20,929 nucleotides of DNA. Origin: DATDOY01 sp035293045 (GTDB lineage Bacteria; Actinomycetota; Acidimicrobiia; IMCC26256; JACPCJ01). A model generated the notes under the pieces. That model saw only the letters and a program-made list of their open reading frames with translations. It had not been told where the DNA came from and did not search any database. The stretch is taken from NCBI GenBank assembly GCA_035293045.1, contig DATDOY010000291.1, positions 1 through 20,929 of the forward strand, in the 5' to 3' direction. The number at the start of each line of letters is the position of its first letter. Position 1 is the stretch's first letter. The translations under genes were made by a program, and so were the position numbers. This document shows positions 1 to 6,612 of the stretch, piece by piece.

Positions 1-370
1 GGTCGAGATCGACATAGATCTGGTCGCCGGCCAGCGCCCAGCGATCGGTTTCGCCCGCGAGGAGTGCGGCGACGCGCGAGTTCATCAACGTCACCTGCAT
101 CTCGGGGTGCGGTGAGCCGTCCGGCGTGCTCTTACTGGGCCGGCGCGACCACATGTCCCCGATCACTCCCTCCCCGGGGTCGAGCGTCGCTTCGGTCAAG
201 ATCTCTCGCTCACCCACGTCGGGTCGAACCGCGATCAGCATGACCGTTCCTTCGTCTCGCGGGGCGGCGACGATCAGGGGTAACCCCGCGTCGAGCGCGT
301 CGGCGGCCACGTGGTCCACGGTGTCAAGCGTTCCGCGTTCCTCGTCGTTCCGGCCAGCGAATTCCACCAT
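1..370 (-). CDS. MOSC-domain protein (C-terminus cut by window edge)
   Basis: About 123 codons are visible, starting at an ATG on the minus strand at 370; the gene runs off the left edge. The translation contains the stretches HPEMQVTLMNSRVAALLAG and DRWALAGDQIYVDLD, which resemble the N-terminal half of actinobacterial MOSC-domain proteins. That domain is known as a sulfur carrier fold in molybdenum-cofactor sulfurases and related enzymes. The catalytic cysteine would lie further downstream and cannot be seen. The start is only 9 bp after the stop of the upstream ABC permease, so it is probably the last visible gene of that operon. No strong Shine-Dalgarno is seen. A functional link to the transporter is unknown. 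The family call rests on remembered sequence similarity, not on a search. Confidence 0.7.
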   Translation of the reverse strand, partial: MVEFAGRNDEERGTLDTVDHVAADALDAGLPLIVAAPRDEGTVMLIAVRPDVGEREILTEATLDPGEGVIGDMWSRRPSKSTPDGSPHPEMQVTLMNSRVAALLAGETDRWALAGDQIYVDLD

Positions 371-379
371 CGAGCCGCG

Positions 380-1174
380 TCACGCCGTCCGGCGGTAGCG
401 GCGGACGGCGAGCGGGGCGAACACCGCGATGATGCCCGCCGCCCACGCGAGCGTCTGGAGCACATGCGTCGCGGCCGGACCACCGATGACGAGCGCCCGA
501 ACGGCGTCGACCGTGATGGTCACGGGCTGGACTTCCGCGAACGCCTGCAACCAACCGGGCATCGTCTGCACAGGAACGAACGCGGAGGAGGCGAACACCA
601 GCACGGCCATCGGTGGGAACACGGCGGCCTGCGCCGCCTCCGCGGTCGGAACCGAGAGCGCGACGAGAGCGAACATCCACGAGAGGGCGAAGGCGAACAC
701 GAGCACGAGGAGGATTGCGCCAAGGAACGACACCGCGTCGGTGTGAACCCGGAACCCCACGAGGAACCCGACGATCACCATGAGCGCAACCACGCCGACG
801 TTGCGCACCAGGTCGGCGAGGGTCCGGCCGGTCAGCACGGCTGAGCGCGCCATCGGCAGTGACCGGAACCGCTCGAGGAGCCCTCTTCCGAGGTCCTCGG
901 ACAACCCGATCACGGTATTCATCCCCCCGAACACCACCGTCTGCACGAAGATCCCGGGCATGAGGTAGTCGACGTACGGAACGCTCGCCACGTTGATCGC
1001 GCCCCCGAAGACGTACCGGAACATCAGGACGAAGATCACCGGTTGGATCGTGCTGAAGACGATGACCTGCGGGACCCGCGTCATGGCGCGGAGATTGCGG
1101 CCCGCCACGACGAGACCATCCTCCACCGCCATCCCGACGCCCCCGCGGGGCGCGGCGACCACCGACACGGTCAT
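380..1174 (-). CDS. ABC-2 type transporter permease, DrrB-like
   Basis: This 264-residue protein has about six hydrophobic segments and the typical N-terminal pattern of DrrB-type permeases (GRNLRAMTRVPQVIVFSTIQ, then VFGGAI and the YVDYLMPGI region). A central amphipathic stretch (GLSEDLGRGLLERFRSLPM) matches the ABC-2 coupling region. It would form the membrane channel of an exporter with the ATPase encoded just upstream. The start ATG at 1174 overlaps the ATPase stop (ATGA), so translation is probably coupled. Drug or lipid export is the usual role of this family. The substrate here is unknown, and the position behind copper genes does not prove a metal-related role. Confidence 0.9.
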   Translation of the reverse strand: MTVSVVAAPRGGVGMAVEDGLVVAGRNLRAMTRVPQVIVFSTIQPVIFVLMFRYVFGGAINVASVPYVDYLMPGIFVQTVVFGGMNTVIGLSEDLGRGLLERFRSLPMARSAVLTGRTLADLVRNVGVVALMVIVGFLVGFRVHTDAVSFLGAILLVLVFAFALSWMFALVALSVPTAEAAQAAVFPPMAVLVFASSAFVPVQTMPGWLQAFAEVQPVTITVDAVRALVIGGPAATHVLQTLAWAAGIIAVFAPLAVRRYRRTA

Positions 1175-2172
1175 GATGCGACCTCCGCCTCGCTCGCGTC
1201 CGACTCCTCCGCTCGGCGGCCCGTGAGCTGCATGAACACGTCGTCGAGGGTTGGTTCCCGCACGATCAGACGGTCGGGAGGGATGCCGGCGCCGTCGAGG
1301 GTGCGCACCACGACCACGGCGCCGCGGGCCCCGTCGTCCACGTTCACGTGCAGGGCGCCGCCGTCGGTCGTGACATCGACAGGGCCGATCTCGGCCAAGA
1401 CGCCTTTGGCCCGATCCAACGACGTCCGTTCGGCGAAACCGACCTCAACGACGGTTCGGCCGAGACGGGCCTTGAGTTCGGCGGCGGTTCCCTCGGCGAT
1501 GACCCGGCCGTGGTCGATCACGGCGATGCGATGCGCAAGGTGGTCGGCCTCCTCGAGGTACTGCGTGGTCAAGAGAAGCGTGGTCCCTTCGGCGACGAGT
1601 CCGCCGATCACGTCCCACAGGTCGTTGCGACCGCGCGGATCGAGGCCGGTGGTCGGCTCGTCGAGGATGAGCACCGGAGGCCGGTGCACGAGCGCTGCGG
1701 CGAGATCGAGGCGACGCCGCATGCCACCGGAGTACGTCTTGACCGGTCGATCGGCTGCCGATGCGAGGTCGAATCGCTCGAGCAGCTCATCGGCACGAAG
1801 GCGCACGCTCGCTCGGGGTTGGTGGGTGAGACGCCCGACGAGACGGAGGTTCTCGCGCCCGGTGAGGTTGTCATCCACGGCGGCGTACTGTCCCGCCAAT
1901 CCGATGTTGGCCCGCACCGCTTGCGCGTCGGCCACGACGTCGAGGCCCAGCACGCGCGCGGAACCCGCGTCCGCCCCCAAGATCGTGGTGACGATCCGCA
2001 CGGCGGTCGTCTTGCCCGCACCGTTGGGGCCGAGCAGGCCGAGCACCGACCCGACCGGCACCGCGAGGTCGACGTGATCAAGGGCGACGACGTCGCCGAA
2101 CCGCTTGACGAGGCCCCGCGCTTCGATTGCGTTCTCCTCGCGAAAGATTGCGTCCGCTTGGGGGGCGCTCAT
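1171..2172 (-). CDS. ABC transporter ATP-binding protein, DrrA-like
   Basis: From the ATG at 2172 the protein is 333 residues. Walker A is GPNGAGKTT at 48-56, a Q-loop glutamine lies at 95, the signature YSGGMRRR is at 147-154 and Walker B VLILDEP is at 167-173. A DrrA-type C-terminal domain follows, ending in LDDVFMQLTGR. It energises the DrrB-like permease encoded next, with which it shares an ATGA overlap. The frame stays open for about 170 more codons upstream, but that part overlaps the cupredoxin gene and reads as low-complexity Arg-rich sequence, so the ATG at 2172 was chosen. The gap to the upstream cupredoxin stop is 53 bp, consistent with one transcript. Confidence 0.93.
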   Translation of the reverse strand: MSAPQADAIFREENAIEARGLVKRFGDVVALDHVDLAVPVGSVLGLLGPNGAGKTTAVRIVTTILGADAGSARVLGLDVVADAQAVRANIGLAGQYAAVDDNLTGRENLRLVGRLTHQPRASVRLRADELLERFDLASAADRPVKTYSGGMRRRLDLAAALVHRPPVLILDEPTTGLDPRGRNDLWDVIGGLVAEGTTLLLTTQYLEEADHLAHRIAVIDHGRVIAEGTAAELKARLGRTVVEVGFAERTSLDRAKGVLAEIGPVDVTTDGGALHVNVDDGARGAVVVVRTLDGAGIPPDRLIVREPTLDDVFMQLTGRRAEESDASEAEVAS

Positions 2173-2225
2173 GCGCGGCAACCCTAGCGAACCGCCATCC
2201 GTCCTCCCGCTTGGACCCTCGCCCT

Positions 2226-2666
2226 CTAAGACACGATGAGGGTGCCCTCCATGCCGGCCGAGCGATGGCCGGGGACGCTGCAGTAGTACGTGTAACGGCC
2301 AGCGTCGGTGCCGGGGATGCCGCCCGACTTGGTCTCGCCGCGTGCAGCACTCACGTGCACGTCGAGTTCGTCGATGACGAAGTCGTGGAAGATGTCGCCC
2401 GATGTGAGCACGATCTCGAGGTCCTCGCCCTCGTCGGCGTTGATCCCCTTGGGGTCGAAGGCGAAGTCTCCGGCCGAGACCTCGACGCGGCGCGCGCCCT
2501 CGGCGATCGGCGACGCCTCGTCGTCGCCCCCCATGTGGTCCATGTGCTGCGGGTCCCCACCCGAGTTCCCGCCGCCCGAGCCGCACGCGGCGAGGGTGAA
2601 CACGGCGGCGAGCACGGGGGGCACCACGAGCGCACGCGATCGACGAAACGCACTCGCCCGCGTCAC
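2226..2666 (-). CDS. cupredoxin-fold lipoprotein
   Basis: Read from the GTG at 2666, this is a 146-residue protein. A basic, hydrophobic signal peptide ends in the lipobox LAAC (Cys28), so a membrane-anchored extracytoplasmic lipoprotein is expected. After a short His/Met-rich spacer (QHMDHM, 40-45) comes a plastocyanin/azurin-like domain with a complete set of type-1 copper ligands: His94 (FHDF), Cys129 (YYCS), His134 (VPGH) and Met139 (AGMEG). It probably binds or shuttles copper, or transfers electrons, outside the cell. A GTG at 2696 in the same frame would add ten residues. The 2666 start is preferred because it overlaps the stop of the preceding mini-ORF (GTGA) and gives a better signal peptide. 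It sits between csoR and an ABC exporter. Confidence 0.88.
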   Translation of the reverse strand: MTRASAFRRSRALVVPPVLAAVFTLAACGSGGGNSGGDPQHMDHMGGDDEASPIAEGARRVEVSAGDFAFDPKGINADEGEDLEIVLTSGDIFHDFVIDELDVHVSAARGETKSGGIPGTDAGRYTYYCSVPGHRSAGMEGTLIVS

Positions 2667-2731
2667 CAACGCGGGCCCCGACAATCGGCATCCCACCCGT
2701 GGTTCATGACGTCGCTCATGACGTCGCTCAT
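2663..2731 (-). CDS. 22-codon mini-ORF coupling csoR to the cupredoxin gene
   Basis: The short frame encodes MSDVMSDVMNHGWDADCRGP plus Arg-Trp. Its ATG overlaps the csoR stop (ATGA at 2728-2731) and its TGA stop overlaps the cupredoxin GTG (GTGA at 2663-2666). It therefore bridges the two genes without any gap. The first nine codons carry a tandem 4-codon repeat with three in-frame ATGs. No convincing Shine-Dalgarno is visible. It may be a real leader or coupling peptide, or it may be a by-product of a repeat expansion. The peptide has a Cys and a His but no recognised domain. Confidence 0.35.
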   Translation of the reverse strand: MSDVMSDVMNHGWDADCRGPRW

Positions 2732-2734
2732 GAC
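2705..2734. repeat. 12-bp tandem repeat, 2.5 copies
   Basis: The unit catgacgtcgct occurs at 2705-2716 and 2717-2728, followed by the half copy catgac at 2729-2734. The unit length is four codons, so expansion or contraction keeps the reading frame. It spans the csoR stop codon and the start of the mini-ORF, and each copy supplies an ATG on the minus strand. Confidence 0.9.
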
Positions 2735-3012
2735 TTGACCATACGAGCGATCGCCGCGGAGGCCTCGGCCACCTTCTCCGCCGCTTCCGCGCCGCCCGCG
2801 CTCACGGCGCCGGCAACGCAGTGAGCGAGGTGCTCGTCGAGCAGTTGCAGGGCGACCGCTTGGAGGGCCTTGGTGATCGCCGACACCTGCGTCAGCACGT
2901 CGATGCAGTACGCGTCGTCGTCGACCATGCGCTGGATGCCTCGAACCTGGCCCTCGATCCGGCGCAGCCGGTTCTGGACCTGGGTCTTGTTCTCGGCGTA
3001 TCCGGGCATCAT
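2728..3012 (-). CDS. csoR: copper-sensing repressor, CsoR family
   Basis: This is a 94-residue all-helical DUF156 protein with the family start NKTQVQNRLRRIEGQVRGI. The Cu(I) ligand set is complete: Tyr35-Cys36, His61 and Cys65, with the same spacing (+25, +29) as characterised CsoR proteins. In those proteins Cu(I) binding releases DNA. The ATG at 3012 overlaps the stop of the upstream membrane-protein gene (ATGA) and puts the cysteine at position 36 as in the family, which supports this start. A matching operator (4128-4150) lies upstream of the first gene of the operon, so autoregulation by copper is likely. Nickel and sulfide sensors of the same superfamily have other ligand sets. Confidence 0.93.
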   Translation of the reverse strand: MMPGYAENKTQVQNRLRRIEGQVRGIQRMVDDDAYCIDVLTQVSAITKALQAVALQLLDEHLAHCVAGAVSAGGAEAAEKVAEASAAIARMVKS

Positions 3013-4082
3013 GGCGTCCGATCGTGAGGACGCAGGATCGCCGGCGGCTGCGCCACGAGGCCGATGCCCGCGGCGATGAGGGCGGCGAGGAAGGTCGCCC
3101 CCGCCCAGACCGGGGCGGACCACGCCACCCCGCCTTCGGTCAACTGATAGACGGCGAAGTACGCGGTCCAGAGCGAGGCAATCGCCGCCGTCCCTGTGGC
3201 CCAGGCCGGCCACCGGCGCGCCACGGCGTCGGTGACAATCCCCGCGGCAAGCCCCGACACCACCAACCACGGAGCCGCGAACTCGTCGAGCCCGACGAAG
3301 AGCAGGATCACGACCGAGAAGAACACCGTGAACGTTCCGGACGGCGGACGCCACCGCGCCAGCACCAGGTAGACCGGCGCCACGACGAGCACCGTGGTGA
3401 GGAGGATCGACGCGATCCCCAACACCTGTTGGAGCTCGGCGACGCTGTGGCTTGGATGATCGTGCGACATGCCCGGCGCGCGGTCGAAGCGGGTCCCGCC
3501 GGCGTCATTGACGAAGGGCGAGAGATAGAGCAGGAAGAACCCGATCAAAGCGGTCAACAACGCGATCGACGAGACCGTCGGGAGAAACTGTCGAAGCGTC
3601 GGATCCGCGGTCCCGGACTCTCCCCAGGCGCTACGGACCGGAGCGCTCAAGGCCACGAGTCCGCCGGCCAGCAAGACGAGATGCGTCGGGCTGAGCAGCG
3701 CCTCCAGGGTGACCTCGACCCCGAAGACCTCGTGCCAAACCAGGTCGCCGACCGCGCCGATGGCGAAAAGGCCCAAGGCGGCGAGGGTGAGCCCGTGGCC
3801 CTTGGGCAAGTGTGCCGACCACGCTTCGCCGGGGCGGTGGTGCCGGCGCACGATGGCGAGGGCGGCGACGGCGGCGGCGGCGAAGCCCGAATAGAGCACG
3901 GCATGCCACGGCGTGAAGAACGATTCCGGCTTGTTGTTGTCGTGCGCCCATCCGTCGAGAAAGAGGCCCACGATCATCCAAAACCCGAACGCTGCACCCG
4001 CGACGCGGTCACATAGCGTCAGGGTGGGGCGCTCCGGTGCCGCCAGGTCGCTCTGGATCCGCTCGATCAGCATCGAAGTCAT
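3009..4082 (-). CDS. polytopic membrane protein with His/Trp motifs, first gene of CsoR operon
   Basis: From the ATG at 4082 the protein is 357 residues with roughly eight to ten hydrophobic segments. The start is supported by a purine-rich AAGGGGGAG about 7 bp upstream. Noticeable polar motifs at membrane edges are DGWAHD (43-48), TPWH (57-60), WHEVFG (116-121) and SPTH (131-134). An external-looking loop carries MSHDHPSH (205-212), with three histidines and a methionine. I do not recognise a named family. The motif pattern and the CsoR operator directly upstream suggest a copper-related membrane function such as uptake, export or cofactor handling; this is inference. It overlaps csoR by ATGA and lacks the CPx and DKTG motifs of P-type ATPases. 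Confidence 0.8.
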   Translation of the reverse strand: MTSMLIERIQSDLAAPERPTLTLCDRVAGAAFGFWMIVGLFLDGWAHDNNKPESFFTPWHAVLYSGFAAAAVAALAIVRRHHRPGEAWSAHLPKGHGLTLAALGLFAIGAVGDLVWHEVFGVEVTLEALLSPTHLVLLAGGLVALSAPVRSAWGESGTADPTLRQFLPTVSSIALLTALIGFFLLYLSPFVNDAGGTRFDRAPGMSHDHPSHSVAELQQVLGIASILLTTVLVVAPVYLVLARWRPPSGTFTVFFSVVILLFVGLDEFAAPWLVVSGLAAGIVTDAVARRWPAWATGTAAIASLWTAYFAVYQLTEGGVAWSAPVWAGATFLAALIAAGIGLVAQPPAILRPHDRTP

Positions 4083-4125
4083 CCCGTCTCTCCCCCTTCT
4101 GTCTCCCTTGCGAGGGACTCCGCCG

Positions 4126-4153
4126 AGCATATACCCCTATGGGGTATATGCAA
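4126..4153 (-). promoter_or_regulatory. promoter of the copper operon
   Basis: On the minus strand a -35 TTGCAT (4153-4148) and a -10 TATGCT (4131-4126) are separated by 16 bp. The start codon of the first gene lies about 44 bp downstream of the -10. The spacer is occupied by the CsoR dyad, so repressor binding would block RNA polymerase. Confidence 0.55.
4128..4150. promoter_or_regulatory. CsoR operator
   Basis: The sequence is an inverted repeat with two perfect 10-bp arms, CATATACCCC (4128-4137) and GGGGTATATG (4141-4150), around a TAT centre. A run of C followed by a run of G flanked by AT-rich TATA is the known form of CsoR operators. It lies between the divergent membrane-protein gene (start 4082) and SRPBCC gene (start about 4211) and could affect both. 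Confidence 0.85.
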
Positions 4154-4210
4154 GTCCGGTCGGTGTGGCGTGTGCCACACGGCGAGCCGCCTTGTCGAAC
4201 GGAGCAGCGG

Positions 4211-4717
4211 ATGCGTCGTACCGTGGCGCGCATGCAACCCATCCAGATCGCGACCCACGAGGAGAGCGTCAAGGTCGCGGCCTCGCCGGAAGCGGCGTGG
4301 GAGCTGATCTCCGACCCGACCCGGACGCCCGAGTGGAGCCCGGTGGTGCGGCGCAGCGCCTGGATCGACGGCCATCAGGGTCCCGCGGTTGGGGCGCGCT
4401 TTCGTGGTCACAATCGCTTCAACGGCTTCCGGTGGCGGCGCGACTGCGTGGTGACCGAGTCGGAGCCGGGAAGGGTGTTCGCGTTCTCCACCCTCGCCGC
4501 GAACGGCGGGGAACAGACCCGTTGGCGCTATGTCCTGGCGCCGTCGGACGCTGGCGCCCGGATCACCCTCTCCTTCGAGATCGTGTCGACACCCCGCTGG
4601 GTGCGGTTCGCCCGTCGAATGCCCGGAGGACGAACGACGAACGATCGTCAGGCGCGCGCCAACATCACCGAGAGTCTGCGCCGAATCCGCGACCTCCTCG
4701 AGCGCGACCCGGCCTGA
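4211..4717 (+). CDS. SRPBCC (START/polyketide-cyclase-like) protein
   Basis: This 168-residue protein has the SRPBCC pattern: an opening strand (HEESVKVAASPEAAWELISD), then TPEWSP, the mid-domain GARFRGHNR and ESEPGRVFAF, and a long C-terminal helix. The fold forms a hydrophobic ligand cavity, and members include cyclases, lipid-binding proteins and toxin-like coenzyme Q-binding proteins. No specific function can be assigned. ATG 4211 is preferred because GGAG lies 6 bp upstream; ATG 4232 is the alternative and gives a shorter N-terminus. It is divergent from the copper operon across the CsoR operator. It clearly resembles the second SRPBCC gene at 18532-18990 in this window. Confidence 0.85.
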   Translation: MRRTVARMQPIQIATHEESVKVAASPEAAWELISDPTRTPEWSPVVRRSAWIDGHQGPAVGARFRGHNRFNGFRWRRDCVVTESEPGRVFAFSTLAANGGEQTRWRYVLAPSDAGARITLSFEIVSTPRWVRFARRMPGGRTTNDRQARANITESLRRIRDLLERDPA

Positions 4718-4761
4718 AGGCCTCGAGCAAGCCCGTGCGCTCACGCGTACGATTCGCTGCC

Positions 4762-4956
4762 ATGCCGACACCCGTCCGGCGCGCAGGCCGCCGTGTCGGA
4801 GCGTTTGCTGTCCTCGTCAGCGCCGGCGCGCACGCCGGGTCGCGAGCTCGGTTCCACCGCGCCTCGACCATGCTCAGCGTGGTCCTCTACCGGGCCGACA
4901 AGAGCCTGGTCGTGTTCGAGGTCGGCGAGGCGGCCGGCAGGGGTGCGCGCCCGTGA
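4762..4956 (+). CDS. small hypothetical protein
   Basis: This 64-residue frame starts at an ATG at 4762, 8 bp after a -10-like TACGAT (4748-4753), which would fit a leaderless transcript. Its TGA stop overlaps the GTG start of the next small membrane-protein gene. The N-terminus is Arg-rich and weakly hydrophobic (GAFAVLVSAGAHAG), and the C-terminal half reads LYRADKSLVVFEVGEAAG. No family is recognised. The tight junction with the next gene is the main support, and it could still be a chance frame. Confidence 0.4.
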   Translation: MPTPVRRAGRRVGAFAVLVSAGAHAGSRARFHRASTMLSVVLYRADKSLVVFEVGEAAGRGARP

Positions 4957-5165
4957 TCACCGCGTACGGCGTCGTCGCACTCACCTTCATGATGGCGATG
5001 TACGCGCTCGAGCGTCGTGGCCGCTCCTACGTGCTCGCCTTCGCGCTCGGGTGCGCCCTGTCCAGCGTGTACGGGTTTGTCTCGGGCGCATGGCCATTCG
5101 GCATCGTGGAGCTCATCTGGGCCGCCGTGGCCATCCTGCGGTATCGCACCGGCGGCGTGGCCTAA
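4953..5165 (+). CDS. small two-helix membrane protein
   Basis: This 70-residue protein starts at a GTG overlapping the previous stop (GTGA). It has two hydrophobic helices, about residues 3-18 (AYGVVALTFMMAMYAL) and 26-60, separated by a short basic loop ERRGRSY. The second part, ALGCALSSVYGFVSGAWPFG followed by IVELIWAAVAI, looks like conserved protein rather than chance sequence. The family is not named. A role at the cytoplasmic membrane is all that can be inferred. Confidence 0.7.
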   Translation: MITAYGVVALTFMMAMYALERRGRSYVLAFALGCALSSVYGFVSGAWPFGIVELIWAAVAILRYRTGGVA

Positions 5166-5227
5166 CCACGCGCTGGACTACGTTGCCGGCGGCCCATGTC
5201 GTTGTCGTGCGCGTACGGAGGACATCC

Positions 5228-5701
5228 ATGCCCCAGATCACGCCCAACCTCTGGTTCGACACCCAAGGCGAGGACGCCGCCCGGTTCTACGTCTCGATCT
5301 TCCCGAACTCCGAGATCACCGGCGTCACGCGGTATTCGGAGGCCGGGCCGGGCCCCCCCGGATCGATCCTCACCGTCGACTTCACGCTCGACGGCCAGGA
5401 GTTCACGGCGATCAACGGGGGCCCGCATTTCACGTTCAACGAGGCGATCTCGCTGCTCATCACGTGCGCCGACCAAGAGGAGATCGACTACTACTGGGAC
5501 CGCCTCACCGAGGGCGGCGAAGAGAGTCAGTGCGGATGGCTCAAGGACAGGTACGGGCTCTCATGGCAGGTGGCGCCCGAGGGGATGAACGAGGTGCTGA
5601 ACGACCCCGATCCCACGCGCGGCCAGCGGGCGATGGAGGCGGTTCTGGGCATGAAGAAGCTCGACGTTGCCGCGATCTTCGCGGCCGCCGACGCGGGCTG
5701 A
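5228..5701 (+). CDS. VOC-family protein, PhnB-like (glyoxalase fold)
   Basis: This 157-residue protein has the PhnB-type opening ITPNLWFDTQGEDAARFY. The typical sequence of this VOC branch follows: FPNSEITGVTRY, DGQEFTAINGGPHFTFNEAISL, a central DYYWDRLTEGG stretch, CGWLKDRYGLSWQVAP and a C-terminal AMEAVLGMKKLD. Such proteins form paired beta-alpha-beta modules and are often annotated as 3-demethylubiquinone methyltransferase-like, although that activity is generally unproven. A strong Shine-Dalgarno ACGGAGG sits 6 bp before the ATG. The substrate is unknown. Confidence 0.93.
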   Translation: MPQITPNLWFDTQGEDAARFYVSIFPNSEITGVTRYSEAGPGPPGSILTVDFTLDGQEFTAINGGPHFTFNEAISLLITCADQEEIDYYWDRLTEGGEESQCGWLKDRYGLSWQVAPEGMNEVLNDPDPTRGQRAMEAVLGMKKLDVAAIFAAADAG

Positions 5702-5745
5702 GCGCACCCTTGCGCTCGACGGGCGGTGATTGGCAGACGACCCGG

Positions 5746-6207
5746 GTGGACTTGGTCATCACGGTCGACGATCCGCGTCGCGCCGATGTGCGCGACGTAC
5801 TCGTCGCACACCTGCGCCTCGCGCACGAGGTCACTCCACCCGAGGGTGTGCACGCGCTCGACGTCGACGGGCTGCTCGACCCGACGGTGGTGTTCTTCAG
5901 CGCCCGTTCCGACGATGTCGTCGTCGCCGTGGGAGCGCTGAAGCACCTCGATGAAAGCCATGCGGAGCTGAAGTCGATGCACGTCGTCGAGTCGGCCCGC
6001 CGTGGAGGAGTTGGGCGGGCGATGGTCGGGCATCTCCTCGCGGTCGCGGCCGAGCGGGGATATCGACGCGTGAGTTTGGAGACGGGGACAATGGACGCCT
6101 TCGCGCCCGCCCGGGCGTTGTATGCGGCAGCGGGCTTCGAACCCTGCGAGCCCTTTGGCGAGTACGTCGCGAGCGCGACGAGCGCGTGCATGACTCGCCT
6201 TGTGTAG
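5746..6207 (+). CDS. GNAT-family N-acetyltransferase
   Basis: Read from GTG 5746 this is a 153-residue protein. The acetyl-CoA binding motif A is SARRGGVGRAM (83-93), preceded by strand 4 AELKSMHVV. After it come LETGTMDAFAPARALYAAAGFEPC and the terminal strand, as in YsnE/PaiA-like acetyltransferases. The acceptor substrate is unknown. No good Shine-Dalgarno is visible. A TTG at 5710 is a possible earlier start, and the frame is open much further upstream but there it overlaps the VOC gene. It lies 44 bp after the VOC gene and may share its transcript. Confidence 0.88.
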   Translation: MDLVITVDDPRRADVRDVLVAHLRLAHEVTPPEGVHALDVDGLLDPTVVFFSARSDDVVVAVGALKHLDESHAELKSMHVVESARRGGVGRAMVGHLLAVAAERGYRRVSLETGTMDAFAPARALYAAAGFEPCEPFGEYVASATSACMTRLV

Positions 6208-6254
6208 GTGTGAAATCCGTCGATGGACGGGAAACGATGGGCGACTCGATTTAG

Positions 6255-6291
6255 TACAGCGTTGACTGTATTACAGCGTTCGCTGTATAAT
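6255..6291 (+). promoter_or_regulatory. leaderless promoter with two operator dyads (CmtR-like autoregulation)
   Basis: A -35 TTGACT (6262-6267) and a perfect -10 TATAAT (6286-6291) are 18 bp apart. The GTG start of the regulator begins 6 bp after the -10, where transcription should begin, so the mRNA is probably leaderless. Two dyads overlap the promoter: TACAG-N6-CTGTA (6255-6270), covering the -35, and TACAGCG-TT-CGCTGTA (6272-6287), running into the -10. Both are well placed for repression by the adjacent ArsR-family protein. Confidence 0.85.
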
Positions 6292-6297
6292 CCACGC

Positions 6298-6612
6298 GTG
6301 ACCACCACCAGCGCCCTCCACCGGGTCGGCAAGGCAATCGCCGATCCCACCCGGTGCGAAATCCTCCAATGCCTCCTCGACGGGCCGCACTACCCCACCG
6401 AACTCGCCGCCCACCTCGGCTTGACCAAAGCCAACGTCTCGAATCACTTGGCGTGCCTGCGCGGGTGCGGTCTCGTGGTGGCGATCCAAGAAGGCCGGCG
6501 CGTCCGCTACGAGTTGGTCGACCCGCGCCTCGCTCACGCCCTTCAGGATCTCGCGGCCGTCGCGGATGATCTCGCCGAGTGGTGCGAGGTCGAAGACGGC
6601 GTGGCCTCGTGA
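6298..6612 (+). CDS. cmtR: ArsR/SmtB-family metal sensor, CmtR-like
   Basis: This 104-residue winged-helix protein has the recognition region LTKANVSNHLACLRGCGLV and the wing EGRRVRYEL. Cys53 and Cys57 in the recognition helix (ACLRGC) match the Cys57/Cys61 pair of mycobacterial CmtR. Cys96 near the C-terminus (AEWCE) could be the third ligand, equivalent to Cys102. That set binds Cd(II) and Pb(II) in CmtR. The GTG at 6298 is fixed by the promoter six bases upstream. The stop overlaps the start of a CDF-type transporter gene, so the pair is a typical sensor/effector operon. Whether the natural inducer is Cd, Pb or another thiophilic metal is not shown. Confidence 0.9.
   Translation: MTTTSALHRVGKAIADPTRCEILQCLLDGPHYPTELAAHLGLTKANVSNHLACLRGCGLVVAIQEGRRVRYELVDPRLAHALQDLAAVADDLAEWCEVEDGVAS

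Noticed and set aside
1043..2077. A 344-codon plus-strand frame over the DrrA gene
   Set aside because: It lies antisense to clear Walker A, signature and Walker B motifs and reads as Ser/Arg/Thr-rich low-complexity sequence.
2173..2691. An N-terminal extension of the DrrA-like ATPase
   Set aside because: The frame is open but overlaps the cupredoxin gene, is Arg-rich and has no domain. ATG 2172 gives the normal family N-terminus.
5017..5745. A long upstream extension of the GNAT protein
   Set aside because: It runs antiphase through the small membrane-protein and VOC genes, both well supported in other frames.
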